This document shows positions 35,001 through 44,495 of a stretch of 64,000 bases of DNA, piece by piece. The DNA comes from Alopecurus myosuroides (lineage: Eukaryota; Streptophyta; Magnoliopsida; Poales; Poaceae). The translations under genes and the position numbers were made by a program. The notes under the pieces were generated by a model. It was not told the origin of the DNA. It saw only the letters and a program-made list of their open reading frames with translations, and did not search any database. The number at the start of each line of letters is the position of its first letter. Positions within the stretch are counted from its first letter, which is position 1. The stretch is taken from assembly GCA_028641055.1 (NCBI GenBank), contig CM054060.1:235938833-236002832 (forward strand), given 5' to 3'.

Positions 35001-35190
35001 CATACATGCCGTTCTCGACAAACCCAACAAATTCTACTTTAAGAGTTGTTTCCCAAGTGACAATCACATTCTCTTTATTAAAGAACGAGGTAAAGCCACA
35101 ATTTGCAAGTTGAAGAACGGACATCAAGTTATAGCCAAGGGACTGAACAAGGAGAACATTCTCAATTGATAAATCATTTGAGATAGCCAC
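32056..35190 (-). pseudogene. Copia-type pol: integrase, reverse transcriptase, RNase H, frameshifted
   Basis: Domain order on the minus strand is that of Ty1/copia. The GAG-pre-integrase zinc domain (WHRRLAHTNM ... CSSCAFGKQ) is at about 34800-34940. The integrase core has D in LIHLDLFGPL, D in IRSDNGSEF and E in QQNGVAERKNR, with a frame break between the second and third near 34470. RT has [13 protein letters not shown] and catalytic YVDD at about 32950, with a further frame break near 32750. RNase H has CIALSTTEAEYISAA and LLCDNESAIKI at about 32180-32360. A stop after VIGTK at 33390 separates integrase and RT. The protease could not be located with confidence in 35191-35362. Integrase precedes RT, which separates this from the gypsy element at 1-2981. 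Confidence 0.88.
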
Positions 35191-35362
35191 CTTGCCTCAT
35201 CCCAGTACCTTAAGCACGAACTTGTCACCAATAGTAACGCAATTGAGATGAGGTAATGGAGGTTCAATATTACTTATTGCGTCATAGCTTCCGGTCATAT
35301 GTTCGGATGCACCACTATCCACTGTCCATTTACCTGACCCAGAAGCACTTCCCTACAAGAGA

Positions 35363-36829
35363 TCAATTTCTTGATTTAGGTACACATCCTTCAATGGGTC
35401 CTATTTTGTTAGTAACAAGGGTCTTAGGAACCCAAATAGTCCAATGATAATCATTACCATAAGAAGTACCAACGTATTTAGCATAAACATGTCCATCTCT
35501 AGATTTCATAAGAACATAAGATGGATTATAATTTCCAGCGAAGTCATTATGAGTGATGCTCCCCCTAGAGGTATCACCACCCACAATGGCGTTGGTCTCC
35601 TTCTCCTTGGTCACCTCTACCTCTTTTACAAAGAAAACATTTTGAGAGGTAGAATTGACATTCTTGGATTTCTTCTTTGACTTGGAAACAAAGTCAAGTC
35701 CTTCTTTCCCTTTCTTGGATCCTTGAGAGCTTATGGCATCATTGAGAATTTTCTCTCTTCCTACAATGTTAGTCGTAGTGCAAGAGGTAGGCATGATAAC
35801 AATGCTATTAGATGAAGATGTAACTTGCTTATTAGATTGTTGAGCTAGAAGCTTATTTCGAGACTTGGTGAGTTTGTCATGAATTTCTTTAAGAGACATG
35901 GACTCCTTTTCTAGTTTTTCATGATTCTCAACAAGTTTCTCATGAGCTATTCCTAGCTTCAACTCTTCTTCTTCAAATATCTTAAGTAAAGCAAGAGATT
36001 TTTCATTATCTTTCCTAAGCTTGGAAACACTAATAGCATAAGTCTCTTGTAGACTAGATAGTCTCTCTTCGAGAGAGGCTCTCATGGATCTCTCTTTCTC
36101 AAGAGCTTTGACAAGCTCATCGTCATGATTGTCGTGACTACCAGCATGGCTTTCCAAGGTCATGATGATTTCCTCCTTCTCATCTATGAGGGAGTTAGCA
36201 TCATCAAGTTTCCTTAAGAGGGCCTTCACCTTTTCTTTAGTTTCACCTTCAAGACTACATAACCAAGAGCCTAGATTCTTAGTCTCCTCATCATCAACAA
36301 TGTTTTCAACACAATACAATAGTGAGGGGGGACTAGTGGTAATAGACTTGGAGGTGGAAGATATTACCGCAGTGGCTTTTGCCATGAGACATGTAGGTCG
36401 GATCGATGCCTTCTCATTGGGGGATTCAAATAGAGAGACCGATGAAGAGGAAGTCGTAGCTATGGCGACACCTACGACTTCATCTTCTCCTTCATCTCCG
36501 GAGTAGTAAGTTTCCAATGTGGGGCCTTCTTGAACATATAGAGCCCTTGGGACTCTCCTTGCGAGATTCTTGTTTTGTGGAGCTTTGTTCTTGCCTTTGC
36601 GAACAAGCTTCCCTTCATTTTCTTCTCTTGTCTCAAAAGAACACTCCACAATTGAAGCATGTCCTTGGCCGCTCCCCCTTCTTCCTAAAGATCTTGTTCC
36701 TTGAAGATCTAGGGGCACCGGCCTTGTGAGCCTCCCATCTCTTCCAATAACCATGCATGGAAAGAGCGATGCACTTATGAGCACCTTTGTATGTGTCTTC
36801 ATAGTCCTCATCATCCTCATCATCCTCAT
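35363..36829 (-). CDS. Gag C-terminal region with long coiled coil (Sirevirus-like)
   Basis: An open frame of 488 codons whose first 50 or so are probably out of the true frame. The credible part starts around ASIVECSFETREENEGK (near 36660). It holds an acidic segment, then a long heptad-type coiled coil from about residue 210 to 330 (KALEKERSMRASLEERLSSL, EEELKLGIAHEKLVENHEKL), a Ser-rich segment, and WTIWVPKTLVTNK near the end. A coiled-coil extension of Gag is a known feature of Sireviruses. It would act in the virus-like particle in the cytoplasm. Confidence 0.7.
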   Translation of the reverse strand: MRMMRMMRTMKTHTKVLISASLFPCMVIGRDGRLTRPVPLDLQGTRSLGRRGSGQGHASIVECSFETREENEGKLVRKGKNKAPQNKNLARRVPRALYVQEGPTLETYYSGDEGEDEVVGVAIATTSSSSVSLFESPNEKASIRPTCLMAKATAVISSTSKSITTSPPSLLYCVENIVDDEETKNLGSWLCSLEGETKEKVKALLRKLDDANSLIDEKEEIIMTLESHAGSHDNHDDELVKALEKERSMRASLEERLSSLQETYAISVSKLRKDNEKSLALLKIFEEEELKLGIAHEKLVENHEKLEKESMSLKEIHDKLTKSRNKLLAQQSNKQVTSSSNSIVIMPTSCTTTNIVGREKILNDAISSQGSKKGKEGLDFVSKSKKKSKNVNSTSQNVFFVKEVEVTKEKETNAIVGGDTSRGSITHNDFAGNYNPSYVLMKSRDGHVYAKYVGTSYGNDYHWTIWVPKTLVTNKIGPIEGCVPKSRN

Positions 36830-37949
36830 CCACTTCTTCTATCTTAGCAATCGCCTTAGACTTCAAGGCAAGGTTTGGAGACTTTCCAACTCCTCTTGAG
36901 CGAGCAAGAGCATCATCCGCGCTCTTGTGAGGTAGGGATATGGCTATGAACTCACTAAGAACACCAATGGAGTTGAGGGAGTTGTAGTTGGATCTTGTTC
37001 GAATGCTAGTGGCGAGGTTCTTCTTGAATGGAGTTATTCCCTTGATAAACTTCCTCTTAATCCACTCATCGGAGATTTCCTCTTTCCAAAGTCCCTTAAT
37101 TGATTGCCAAGGGTGATAACTCTTCTATATAGCTCCTCGGGACTTTCGTCTTCAAGCATAACGAAGTTCTCGGACTTGTCAAGAGCAACATCATACTTGG
37201 ATGATTGGATGCTAGCATTGCCTTGGAACAAGGTGTCAAGTTTATCCCAAGCCTCCTTGGCGGTCTTGATACCGCGGATGTGTTCAAGATGTTCTCATGG
37301 GAGGGCCTTTTGGATAGTGACAAGAGCGGTCTTGTTGAGTTGAAATTCCACATCTTCTCTTGGAGTCAAGTTGCTTGGATCATGAGGGTGGAATCCATGG
37401 AGAATGCTTCTCCACAAAGCGGTGCAAGATCCTGAAATATGAGACTCCATATCGAACTTCCAAGATGAAAATTCATTAGTGTTAAGCATGGGAGGAACTC
37501 CAACGTTAACCATGTGTGGAATTGTGGCAATGGGATGGATAGAATCATAATTGGGAGGTGGTGGAACTTTAGAGTGAGACCCCGAACCGTTAGCCGATTG
37601 AGACTTGGAGCCTTCAGAGCTCCCACCGCTCTTAGCCTTTTTATCGGCCTTTGCTTTGGCTTTCGCCTTAGGTAAAGCAATGTTAGCTTCCATTTTGGCA
37701 ATGTCCGGAAGGGACTCTTCATCCGAGCTAACATCATTGGCGGTGAGAGGTGGTTCCTCGGACTCCTTGGTTTTCCCCCATCAAGGCCTCCATCATTTTC
37801 TTTATGCTAGAAACCTCCGAACTAACACTAGAGCTAACCTTAGACAATTCGGTTTGGATGGTTCCAACCGTTTCTTGTAGGTTAGATATAGTGTCGGCCA
37901 TTTTGGCGATTTTCGCACTAGAACTTTCGGGGGAATTTTCATTGACCAT
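36633..37949 (-). pseudogene. Gag N-terminal and nucleocapsid region, frameshifted
   Basis: Begins MVNENSPESSSAKIAKMADT at 37949 and includes a coiled segment, a Lys/Ala-rich stretch, NTNEFSSWKFDMESHI (Copia Gag core, about 37440), MLEDESPEELYRRVITLGNQ (about 37110-37165) and an acidic run followed by CFNCG at about 36660. The CFNCG is the first half of a CCHC zinc knuckle. The second half is missing or displaced by a deletion, and the following sequence continues in another frame. Frame breaks also occur near 37730 and 37290. Confidence 0.75.
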
Positions 37950-37987
37950 TATACTCTTGGGCGGTTAACCCCTTAGCAAGAGCCGAG

Positions 37988-37999
37988 GCTCTGATACCA
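37988..37999 (-). other. Primer-binding site, initiator Met-tRNA
   Basis: On the minus strand it reads TGGTATCAGAGC, the standard plant primer site, two bases from the LTR. Confidence 0.9.
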
Positions 38000-38001
38000 A
38001 T

Positions 38002-39429
38002 TGAAAGTGCACTATGGTCAACTAGAGGGGGGGTGAATAGGTTGACTACCAATTTTTCTTTTTCTTTTCCTTTTAGTGGGGCTAAGCAAGATAAGATAAT
38101 GTTCTCTAGATGTGCATCTAGGTGAGCAACCTATGTGGACAAGATAACATACGCAACGGAAGTAAAACGAAAGGTAGCAAGATAAACCACAAGTGTAAAC
38201 AAGGAGACAAGGATATGATTCCCGTATTTCCTTCTCAATGAGAAGTACGTCTACGTTGGAGAGGTGGGGAGCCACCTAGGCACTCCTCAATAGCACGGCT
38301 GTGCACACCTTATTCTCCTTAAGCTTCTCCGGTGAGGGAGATTCTCGTTTCCACTATGAGGTCGACTTGAAGGCGTTAACCAAACCTTTACACGAGCTCG
38401 AGGTCACTCCACAAGATGGATGGAGGCTCTCGAGCAATCCGAAGCTTCTTGCAACAAGGTGGAAGCTACAAGCACAAGATCTACTAAGGTTTCTAGGCAT
38501 CGAGTAGGATTCTAGATCTACTAGGTTGCGGTGGATGGATTTGAAATTCCTTTGGTGGAAGTGTGGATCTAGGTCTCCTCTAGCTCTCCACAAAGTATGG
38601 GAGTGAGTGGGTGGACGGAGAGGGAGATCTAGGTGGGTGAATCTTTCATTAATGGCTATGAGAGAGAGTGGGAAAAAGCTTGACATTTATGAGGTAGGGG
38701 AAGGGGTAAATACCCCTTCCCACAAGTGGCCGTTGAGCAGTCCCAGCAGCACCGGAGGCTCTGGTGGTCTTCTTATACGCGCAGCCGCGCTGCCCAGATC
38801 TCTTTTTCGCTTAGGCCAGAGGGGCGGAGGGTCCGGTGGATTTGGCGGAGGCTCCGCCCATCGGAGCTGCACCGGAGGTTCCGGTGGAGCCTCCGCCCTT
38901 ATCCAACAGAGCCTTGTTTTAGCGGAGGCACCACCGGACGCGCACCGGAGGCCAACCCCCCCTCCCAGCACGCCAGTTGAGAGGGCGGAACCTCCTCTCA
39001 CCGGAAGCGCACCGGAGGTTCCGCTGGGGGATCCACTCTTATCCAATAGAGTGTCATTTTAGCGGACCCCCACCGGAGGAGCCACCGGAAGCCAACCCCC
39101 TAGTGAGCTAGTGGAGAGGGCGGAGGCTCCGCTCTGGCCTCCGCTCGTATGCACCAGAGGGTAGTTTGGGCGGACCCCACACCGAACCCGCACCGGAGGC
39201 CCTCACTTGAGGAAGACTGGGGCGGAGGTTCCGGTGGTTTCACCGGAGCCTCCGCTGCATATAAAAATGCCTTCTCAACTTTGTCTGTTCTATCTCTTTT
39301 CATTCCAAACAAATTTGTAGCCCATAGATATTGTATACTTGATGAACCTGGGAATTTTCATGTATCAAATAAACATTAGTTCAATAGGTATGTTGTCATT
39401 TAATTATCAAAACGGAAGATGATCTTTCA
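38002..39429 (-). repeat. 5' LTR of the Sirevirus-like element
   Basis: 1,428 bp, nearly identical to 27366-28843 but lacking some of the palindrome copies (for example in the 38750 and 39120 regions). The remaining palindromes run from about 38750 to 39260. Confidence 0.92.
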
Positions 39430-39434
39430 ACGCT

Positions 39435-40746
39435 CACCACGTGGTGTGGGACTCTCGGGCACCCACCGACATCGCCATTTCGCCTACATAAAGTCTTCCT
39501 CGAAAAAACCCTAAACACCCGAGCCTCCATCCTGAAAAAGTTCTGTAGCTTTCGTCGTCATCAACCATAGTTAGGGAGGGTTCTGAAGCTCTCCCCGGCT
39601 CCCTGCCGGGAGGGGAAATCATCACCAGAGGGCTCTACATCACCATGCCTGCCTCCGGAGTGATGCGTGCGTAGTTCATCCTTTGACTACGGGTCCATAG
39701 CAGTAGCTACATGGTTGTCTTCTCCTCTTTATGCCACCATGTTTAGATGTTGTGAGCTGTCTAACATGGTCAAGACCATCTATCTATAATGCTACATGTT
39801 GTGTTTGCTGGGATCTGGTGAATATTGAATGCTATGTCAAGTTGATTATCAATCTATCATGTTTATGTTATTTATGATCTTGCATGGTCTCCGTTGCTAG
39901 TAGATGCTCTTTCCAAGTTGATGCTTGTAACTCCAAGAGGGAGTATTTATGCTAGATAGTGGGTTCATGCCTCCAGTAATCTGGGAGAGTGACAATAACT
40001 TATAAGATTGTGGATGTGTTGTTGCCACTGGGGATAAAAGAACAATGCTTTAATGCTTTGTCTAAGGATAATTATATTGTTTACATTACACACTTTACTT
40101 AATGCAATATTCTGTTGCTTGCAACTTAATGCCCAAAGTTCCCTTGGATGACGTCCTGAGGGTGGATTATTAGTCATAGATGTTGTTGGATTACGGTCTA
40201 TGTATCATGTTGCAATGCCCAAATAAATCTCATAGTAATCATCATGTAATGTATATGCACTACGGTGCAGCCTCTATTTTGTCAATTGCCCAGTTGTAAT
40301 TCGTTCACCCAACATGTTATTTATTTGTTACGGAGAGACACCACTAGTGAACTGTGCACCTCGGTCCACTCTTTTACACTGATAGTACAACCTGCTACAA
40401 ACATTGTTCTTTTTGTAAACATTGTTCTCATTTCATTCTCTGCAAAACAAACATCATTTTCCATACTATACGTTTAATCCTTTATTTTCAGTGAAACAGG
40501 TGAGATTCACACCTCACTGTTTCGTTGGGGCAAAGTATCTTGGTTGTGTTGTGTGCAGATTCCACGTTGCTGCTGAGCCTGGTAGTGCGTCCTGCCAACA
40601 TTAGTTGTCAACAACCATCAGAAGTGATTTCTTTCTCCTGCTGGTCCGATTAAACCTTGGTTTCTTACTAAGGGAAAATCTTGCTGATGTACTCATTATA
40701 CCTTCCTCTTGGGGTCTCCCAACGAACGTGTGTCTACACGCCATCA
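39435..40746 (+). repeat. 3' LTR of element 1, right fragment
   Basis: Continues the LTR from the ACGCT duplication to its end ...CTACACGCCATCA. It is followed directly by the CTCCA target duplication at 40747-40751. Confidence 0.9.
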
Positions 40747-41123
40747 CTCCACACCTGCGGCGAGAAGTTGTCCCCCGGAAAGACGACGCTCTGCTGGCTT
40801 CCCCACACCCCGTGCAGATACGAGCTTGATGCCGACGGGGCGGGTTGCTGGGCGGGATGATCGGCAAGCTACTGAGTAGGCTGGCCCGCGGCCGCGTTCC
40901 TTGCCATGACGGAGCGAGACTCCTCATCCTACGCCGTTGCAGCGTCCCTACTCTTCTTGGCGGCTACCCTTCTTCGCCGGTCGTCGTTGACGGTCGTCCT
41001 ACTCTCAACGTCAGCTTTCCACTCGGCGTTCGTCATTCCGGCCGGCCTTTGCATCGGCTTCCTCGCCTTCGGCTGCTCATAGTTTCTGGCAGGGCGCGGT
41101 TGCTTGTACTGTTTGGGCGCCAT
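40747..41123 (-). pseudogene. PIF/Harbinger ORF1-like protein, 5' part of the split gene
   Basis: Minus-strand frame from MAPKQYKQPRPARNYEQPK at 41123 through RPAGMTNAEWKAD and FPGDNFSPQVW, where element 1 interrupts it. If one CTCCA copy and element 1 are removed, the frame passes directly into YSPSSDYIDRIL at 12601-12641, so the two pieces belong to one gene. In-frame TAG codons follow ATA (40929-40931) and PTQ, consistent with CAG to TAG decay. The rest of the gene is at 11166-12641. Confidence 0.75.
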
Positions 41124-41216
41124 GGCGGGCGTCGGAGTTCTATGGACGGAACTAAAGGCGGGAGCTAGGGCGGGGAAGGGGGTAGTTTGGCGTAGTGGAG
41201 GGGAAAACGGGGGAAA
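41124..41216. promoter_or_regulatory. Short divergent intergenic region between two ORF1-like relics
   Basis: Only 93 bp of G-rich sequence separate the two divergent starts. No TATA box is evident. The two genes may come from abutting elements or from one two-gene element. Confidence 0.3.
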
Positions 41217-42980
41217 ATGGCGCCAAGGCAGTCCACTCTCACCGACAGGATGGCTCCCGCGTGCTCACGGTCCGGCGGGGTAGACTTTGGCGCCAAAGAA
41301 GCAACCGATGAATCGGGAGCAGCCAGATCTACTGGTGGAGCTATCGGAGTCGCAGTGGTGTACCATCGCGTATGCTCTTTGTCAAAACTGACGCCTACAA
41401 GCGAAGGATAAGGCGGCGAATGACACCGCGGATGTGTTGGTTACCTTGAGCCAAACTGCCACATCTGTCCCCTCCCCCCACCAAGGTAGCTCGTCGCCGT
41501 CTTTCCCGTGTTACTGCGCCGACCCAAGCCAGGTGCCGACCACACAACAATCTAATTTCTCCATCTCGCCAGACGAGCCGACGCAGTCAGGCGACATCGA
41601 CCTCAACAAGGAGGCCCTCTTCGAGTCGCTGGCGTTGCATCGGAGTGGAGCCACAAGCGGCAACCAAAAGGCATCCCGGGGTGAACTCTTCGGCGAACAA
41701 GGTGCCAACTCTATTGACTAAACGATGCAGCCAGACAAGGTGCATTAATTGTTGTTCGAATTATGTTTGTGTGCATTAATTATTGTTTGAATTATGTTTG
41801 TGTGCATTAATTATTGCTCGAATTTATTGTTGCCGTTATGCGTGTGTGAGAGGTCGGCTGTCTAAGTGAATTATGTGTTGATTGCCAAGTGTTTGATAGG
41901 AGGCGGTGCATGCCATTATCCGCAACTCCATCGGCTACTATGACGCCGATCAATTCAGGAAAGGTGACGGTTGCCAGGCCTACGGCGATGTCCATGACGA
42001 GGATACCGACATGGGTGAAGAAGATGTACATGACGTCGACACCAACCAGACCATCAAGAGGTTAGGATGCCGAGGCAAGATGTGGTCCGGCTTGGAGGAT
42101 GAACTATTGGCCAAATCTTGGATGTTCGTGAGCATTGACGCCGGAAAGTTATACAACAAACACGTGAGGCGGATTGGAAGCGTATTTTGAAAGACTTGAA
42201 TGAAAGGAAGGCATACCAAAAGCACGGCTACCTCCCCGGCCGCAATGCGAAATGATTTGATAACTGGTAGGGCATTATTCAAGGACTTTCCAATAAATTT
42301 CATGGCTGCCATGACCAAGTCTACATGATGGACGAGAGTGGCAAGAATGACGAGATGAGGGTAGGAAGCTTTTCAAGTTGTTGCCATGCCCTTTTTTCTA
42401 TTTTCCTTCCTTATTATGATAACGGCTTTTGTGTGTAGATAAATGATGCTCATAAGATGTACATCGAGCTAAACATGGACTACAAGCTTTCAAGTTCATG
42501 CATGTTTGGACTAAGATTCAAAACTGCCCAAAGTGAAAGAGTTGGCGGCTCACTTCGGCCGGCAAAGGGGAGGAGGGGGGCCGACGTGGATGAAACCAAG
42601 ATGCCGGAGAGAAGAGCCGAACGGCCTATTAGGAACAAGAAGGCAAATACTGTATAGAAGTCGGCAGCGGCAGGCGGCATTCAAGATGCCATGGCGGTGT
42701 ATATGAAGGAGGTGGCCGCATCGACGACAAAGAAAATAGAAGATGCCTGAAACAGGTGGTACATCTTTATTATTTTGGCCACGGAGAAAGCCAAGGCGGC
42801 GGAGAAGGCTGAAGAACGCTCGATCATGTTAACCAACACGGCTGACATGACCCTAGATCAAAAGGGCTACTTCCAGGCTGAAAAGCGACGCATCACTGCG
42901 GCATGAGCTGCGGCTGAGGCGGTCTAGCAGAGGCCGAAGAAGAAGAGAAGGCCGAAGAGGAAGAAGAGGACGCCGCATAG
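41217..42980 (+). pseudogene. Second PIF/Harbinger ORF1-like relic, plus strand
   Basis: Divergent from the gene at 41123. Recognisable pieces: MAPRQSTLTDRMAPACSRSG at the start, DIDLNKEALFESLAL (about 41600), CRGKMWSGLEDELLAKSW (about 42070, Myb/SANT start), WKRILKDLNERKAYQKHGY in a shifted frame (about 42170), QGLSNKFHGCHDQVY (about 42280), a likely intron 42360-42439 (GTAGGAAG ... TGTGTGTAG), then MYIELNMDYKLSSSCMFGLRF, a charged NAM-associated-type region with AERPIRNKKA, and a Lys/Glu-rich end. Multiple stops and frameshifts make it non-functional. No DDE transposase lies near it. The rightmost boundary is approximate. Confidence 0.65.
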
Positions 42981-43300
42981 GTGATCGAGCACTGAAATCG
43001 CATACACCAAGAGTCACGGCGGTGCCCTTTTGATGACCGGACTTGCGTTCACCGAGTCGATTATTTGTTGTATGGCTGAACTTGTGTTGGCCGAAACTTT
43101 CAATTCATCGTCCTACGTGGTTGTCAGATATGTATGCGGCTTTTTTTTTATAACAAATTCTCGACTATTTGATCGGGTTGTCGTTTGGGATGCCGGACAC
43201 AAAACAAATGGACGCAGATGGAGATGCTATTATGTCTCTATCCATTCAGAACAATGGCAATTCAGTATTAGAGAGTTGAGAAATGCGACCGCTAGAGAAG

Positions 43301-43717
43301 TACTGCTCCCTCCTATATGGAAATGTAAGATGTTTTACCGTTTATTAGACACACATGAATCTACACACTAAGGCTCCGTTTGGGAGTTCAGTTTTTCTGA
43401 AGTATTTTGAGAATACTTCAGTTTCCAAAAATACTAAAGTATCAAATACTTCAACCTGTTTGGCACCAACGAATAATGAGTTTTTATATACTTCAGTATT
43501 GCAAGAAACTGTACTAATTTTGAAGTATGTAAAAAAGAGGTCTGGACCTCTTTTTCCAAAACTGAAGTATTTGTTTGCGAGGCAGGTAAATACTTTATTA
43601 TTTGAATACTTCGGTTTTAGAAAAACTTTGTTGCCAAACTAGGCCTAAAACATGTCTAAATATATTTTGTGTAGAAAACGCTAAAACGTCTTACATTTGA
43701 TACAGAGGGAGTAGTAG
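43301..43717. mobile_element. Stowaway-type MITE interrupted by another MITE
   Basis: Ends CTCCCTCCTATATGGAAATG (from 43306) and, in reverse, CTCCCTCTGTATCAAATGTA (to 43711), flanked by TACT/AGTA. The two arms are complementary (AAATGTAAGATGTTTTA against TAAAACGTCTTACATTT). The centre is displaced by the insertion at 43372-43645. Confidence 0.75.
43372..43645. mobile_element. Tourist-like MITE nested in the Stowaway-type MITE
   Basis: 274 bp with inverted ends GGCTCCGTTTGG and GGCCTAGTTTGG (reverse) and a TAA duplication (43369-43371, 43646-43648), typical of small PIF/Harbinger-related MITEs. Confidence 0.8.
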
Positions 43718-43728
43718 AGGGACGCAGC

Positions 43729-44169
43729 TTCAGTGACTCTAAGCTTCAACGTCACGGCTGGACTTTGGGCCAATCTCAACCCTTCGACTCTAAGCTTCAA
43801 CGTCATGGCTAGACTTTGGGCCAATCTCAACCCTCCAAAACGAATTCAACGTATAGTAATTGATCTAGTTAAAATTTGTCAAAATTCAAAGAGCTAAAAA
43901 AAATTGAAAAAAATTCCAGCAGATAGTATGCGTTCTACCAAAATTTGAACTTAAAATGAGATTTTTCGCAAACCAGATGCCCGAATCCGATAAAAAAATT
44001 CCAGAATTCATAATACAACGTATATACTATCTACTGGATTCTTTTCGATTTTTTCTAAGTACTTTGAATTCTGACAAATTTTGACTAGATCTATATACGT
44101 TAGATTCGTTTTGGAGGGCTGGGATTGGTCCAATGTCTAGCCGTGACTTTGAAGTTCAAAGCCACTCAA
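43729..44169. repeat. Foldback MITE with a duplicated terminus
   Basis: Arms of about 200 bp are inverted copies (AAAATTTGTCAAAATTCAAA near 43872 pairs with sequence near 44075). The left end carries two tandem copies of a 52-bp unit starting GACTCTAAGCTTCAACGTCA (43735 and 43787); the right end has one. Non-coding. Confidence 0.75.
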
Positions 44170-44198
44170 GCTTCGCGAACGCAATGAAATCACATTTA

Positions 44199-44322
44199 CT
44201 CCCTCCGTTTGGAATTATATGACTTGTGTTTGTCTAAATAGAAATGTATCTAAACATCTTTTAGTATATAGATACATCCCTATTTGGACAAACACAAGTC
44301 ATCTAATTCCAAACGGAGGGAG
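44199..44322. mobile_element. Stowaway MITE
   Basis: 124 bp, near-perfect hairpin, ends CTCCCTCCGTTTGGAATTA / TAATTCCAAACGGAGGGAG, with TA on both sides. It lies about 175 bp beyond the stop codon of the BELL gene and may fall within its 3' transcribed region. Confidence 0.92.
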
Positions 44323-44495
44323 TAGAGCCGAACGGCATAAAATTCTGCGATCAATATGAATTGAAGTGCACCAATCGGCTCAGATCAAACCGCTAGCTCT
44401 ACATGAGCTGAGCTGAATGGTCAAACATTTCCCATTGAATTTGCAGCGCGGTGTCAGCCTGTTTAGGCTAGGCCTCCCACTGGCCGGAGGATCCC

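Larger units (their letters stand above)
27366..39429 (-). mobile_element. Copia/Sirevirus-like retrotransposon with envelope-like frame
   Basis: 12,064 bp flanked by ACGCT (27361-27365, 39430-39434). The minus-strand order is LTR, Met-tRNA primer site, gag with a long coiled coil, integrase, RT, RNase H, linker, envelope-like frame, polypurine tract (AAAAAGGGGGAGA at about 28844-28858), LTR. This order, the size, the tract and the palindrome-rich LTRs are typical of Sireviruses within Ty1/copia. All protein regions carry frameshifts or stops, so it is not autonomous now, although the two LTRs are still very alike. Confidence 0.9.
12642..40746 (+). mobile_element. Element 1: non-autonomous LTR retrotransposon hosting the nest
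   Basis: LTR element flanked by CTCCA at 12637-12641 and 40747-40751. The 5' LTR is 12642-14253. The 3' LTR is 27054-27365 plus 39435-40746, split by the Copia element. The interior is 14254-16032 plus 24927-27053, split by element 2. Without the later insertions it is about 7.1 kb, with roughly 3.9 kb of interior and no protease, integrase or RT. This matches a large retrotransposon derivative that depends on enzymes supplied elsewhere. Confidence 0.88.
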
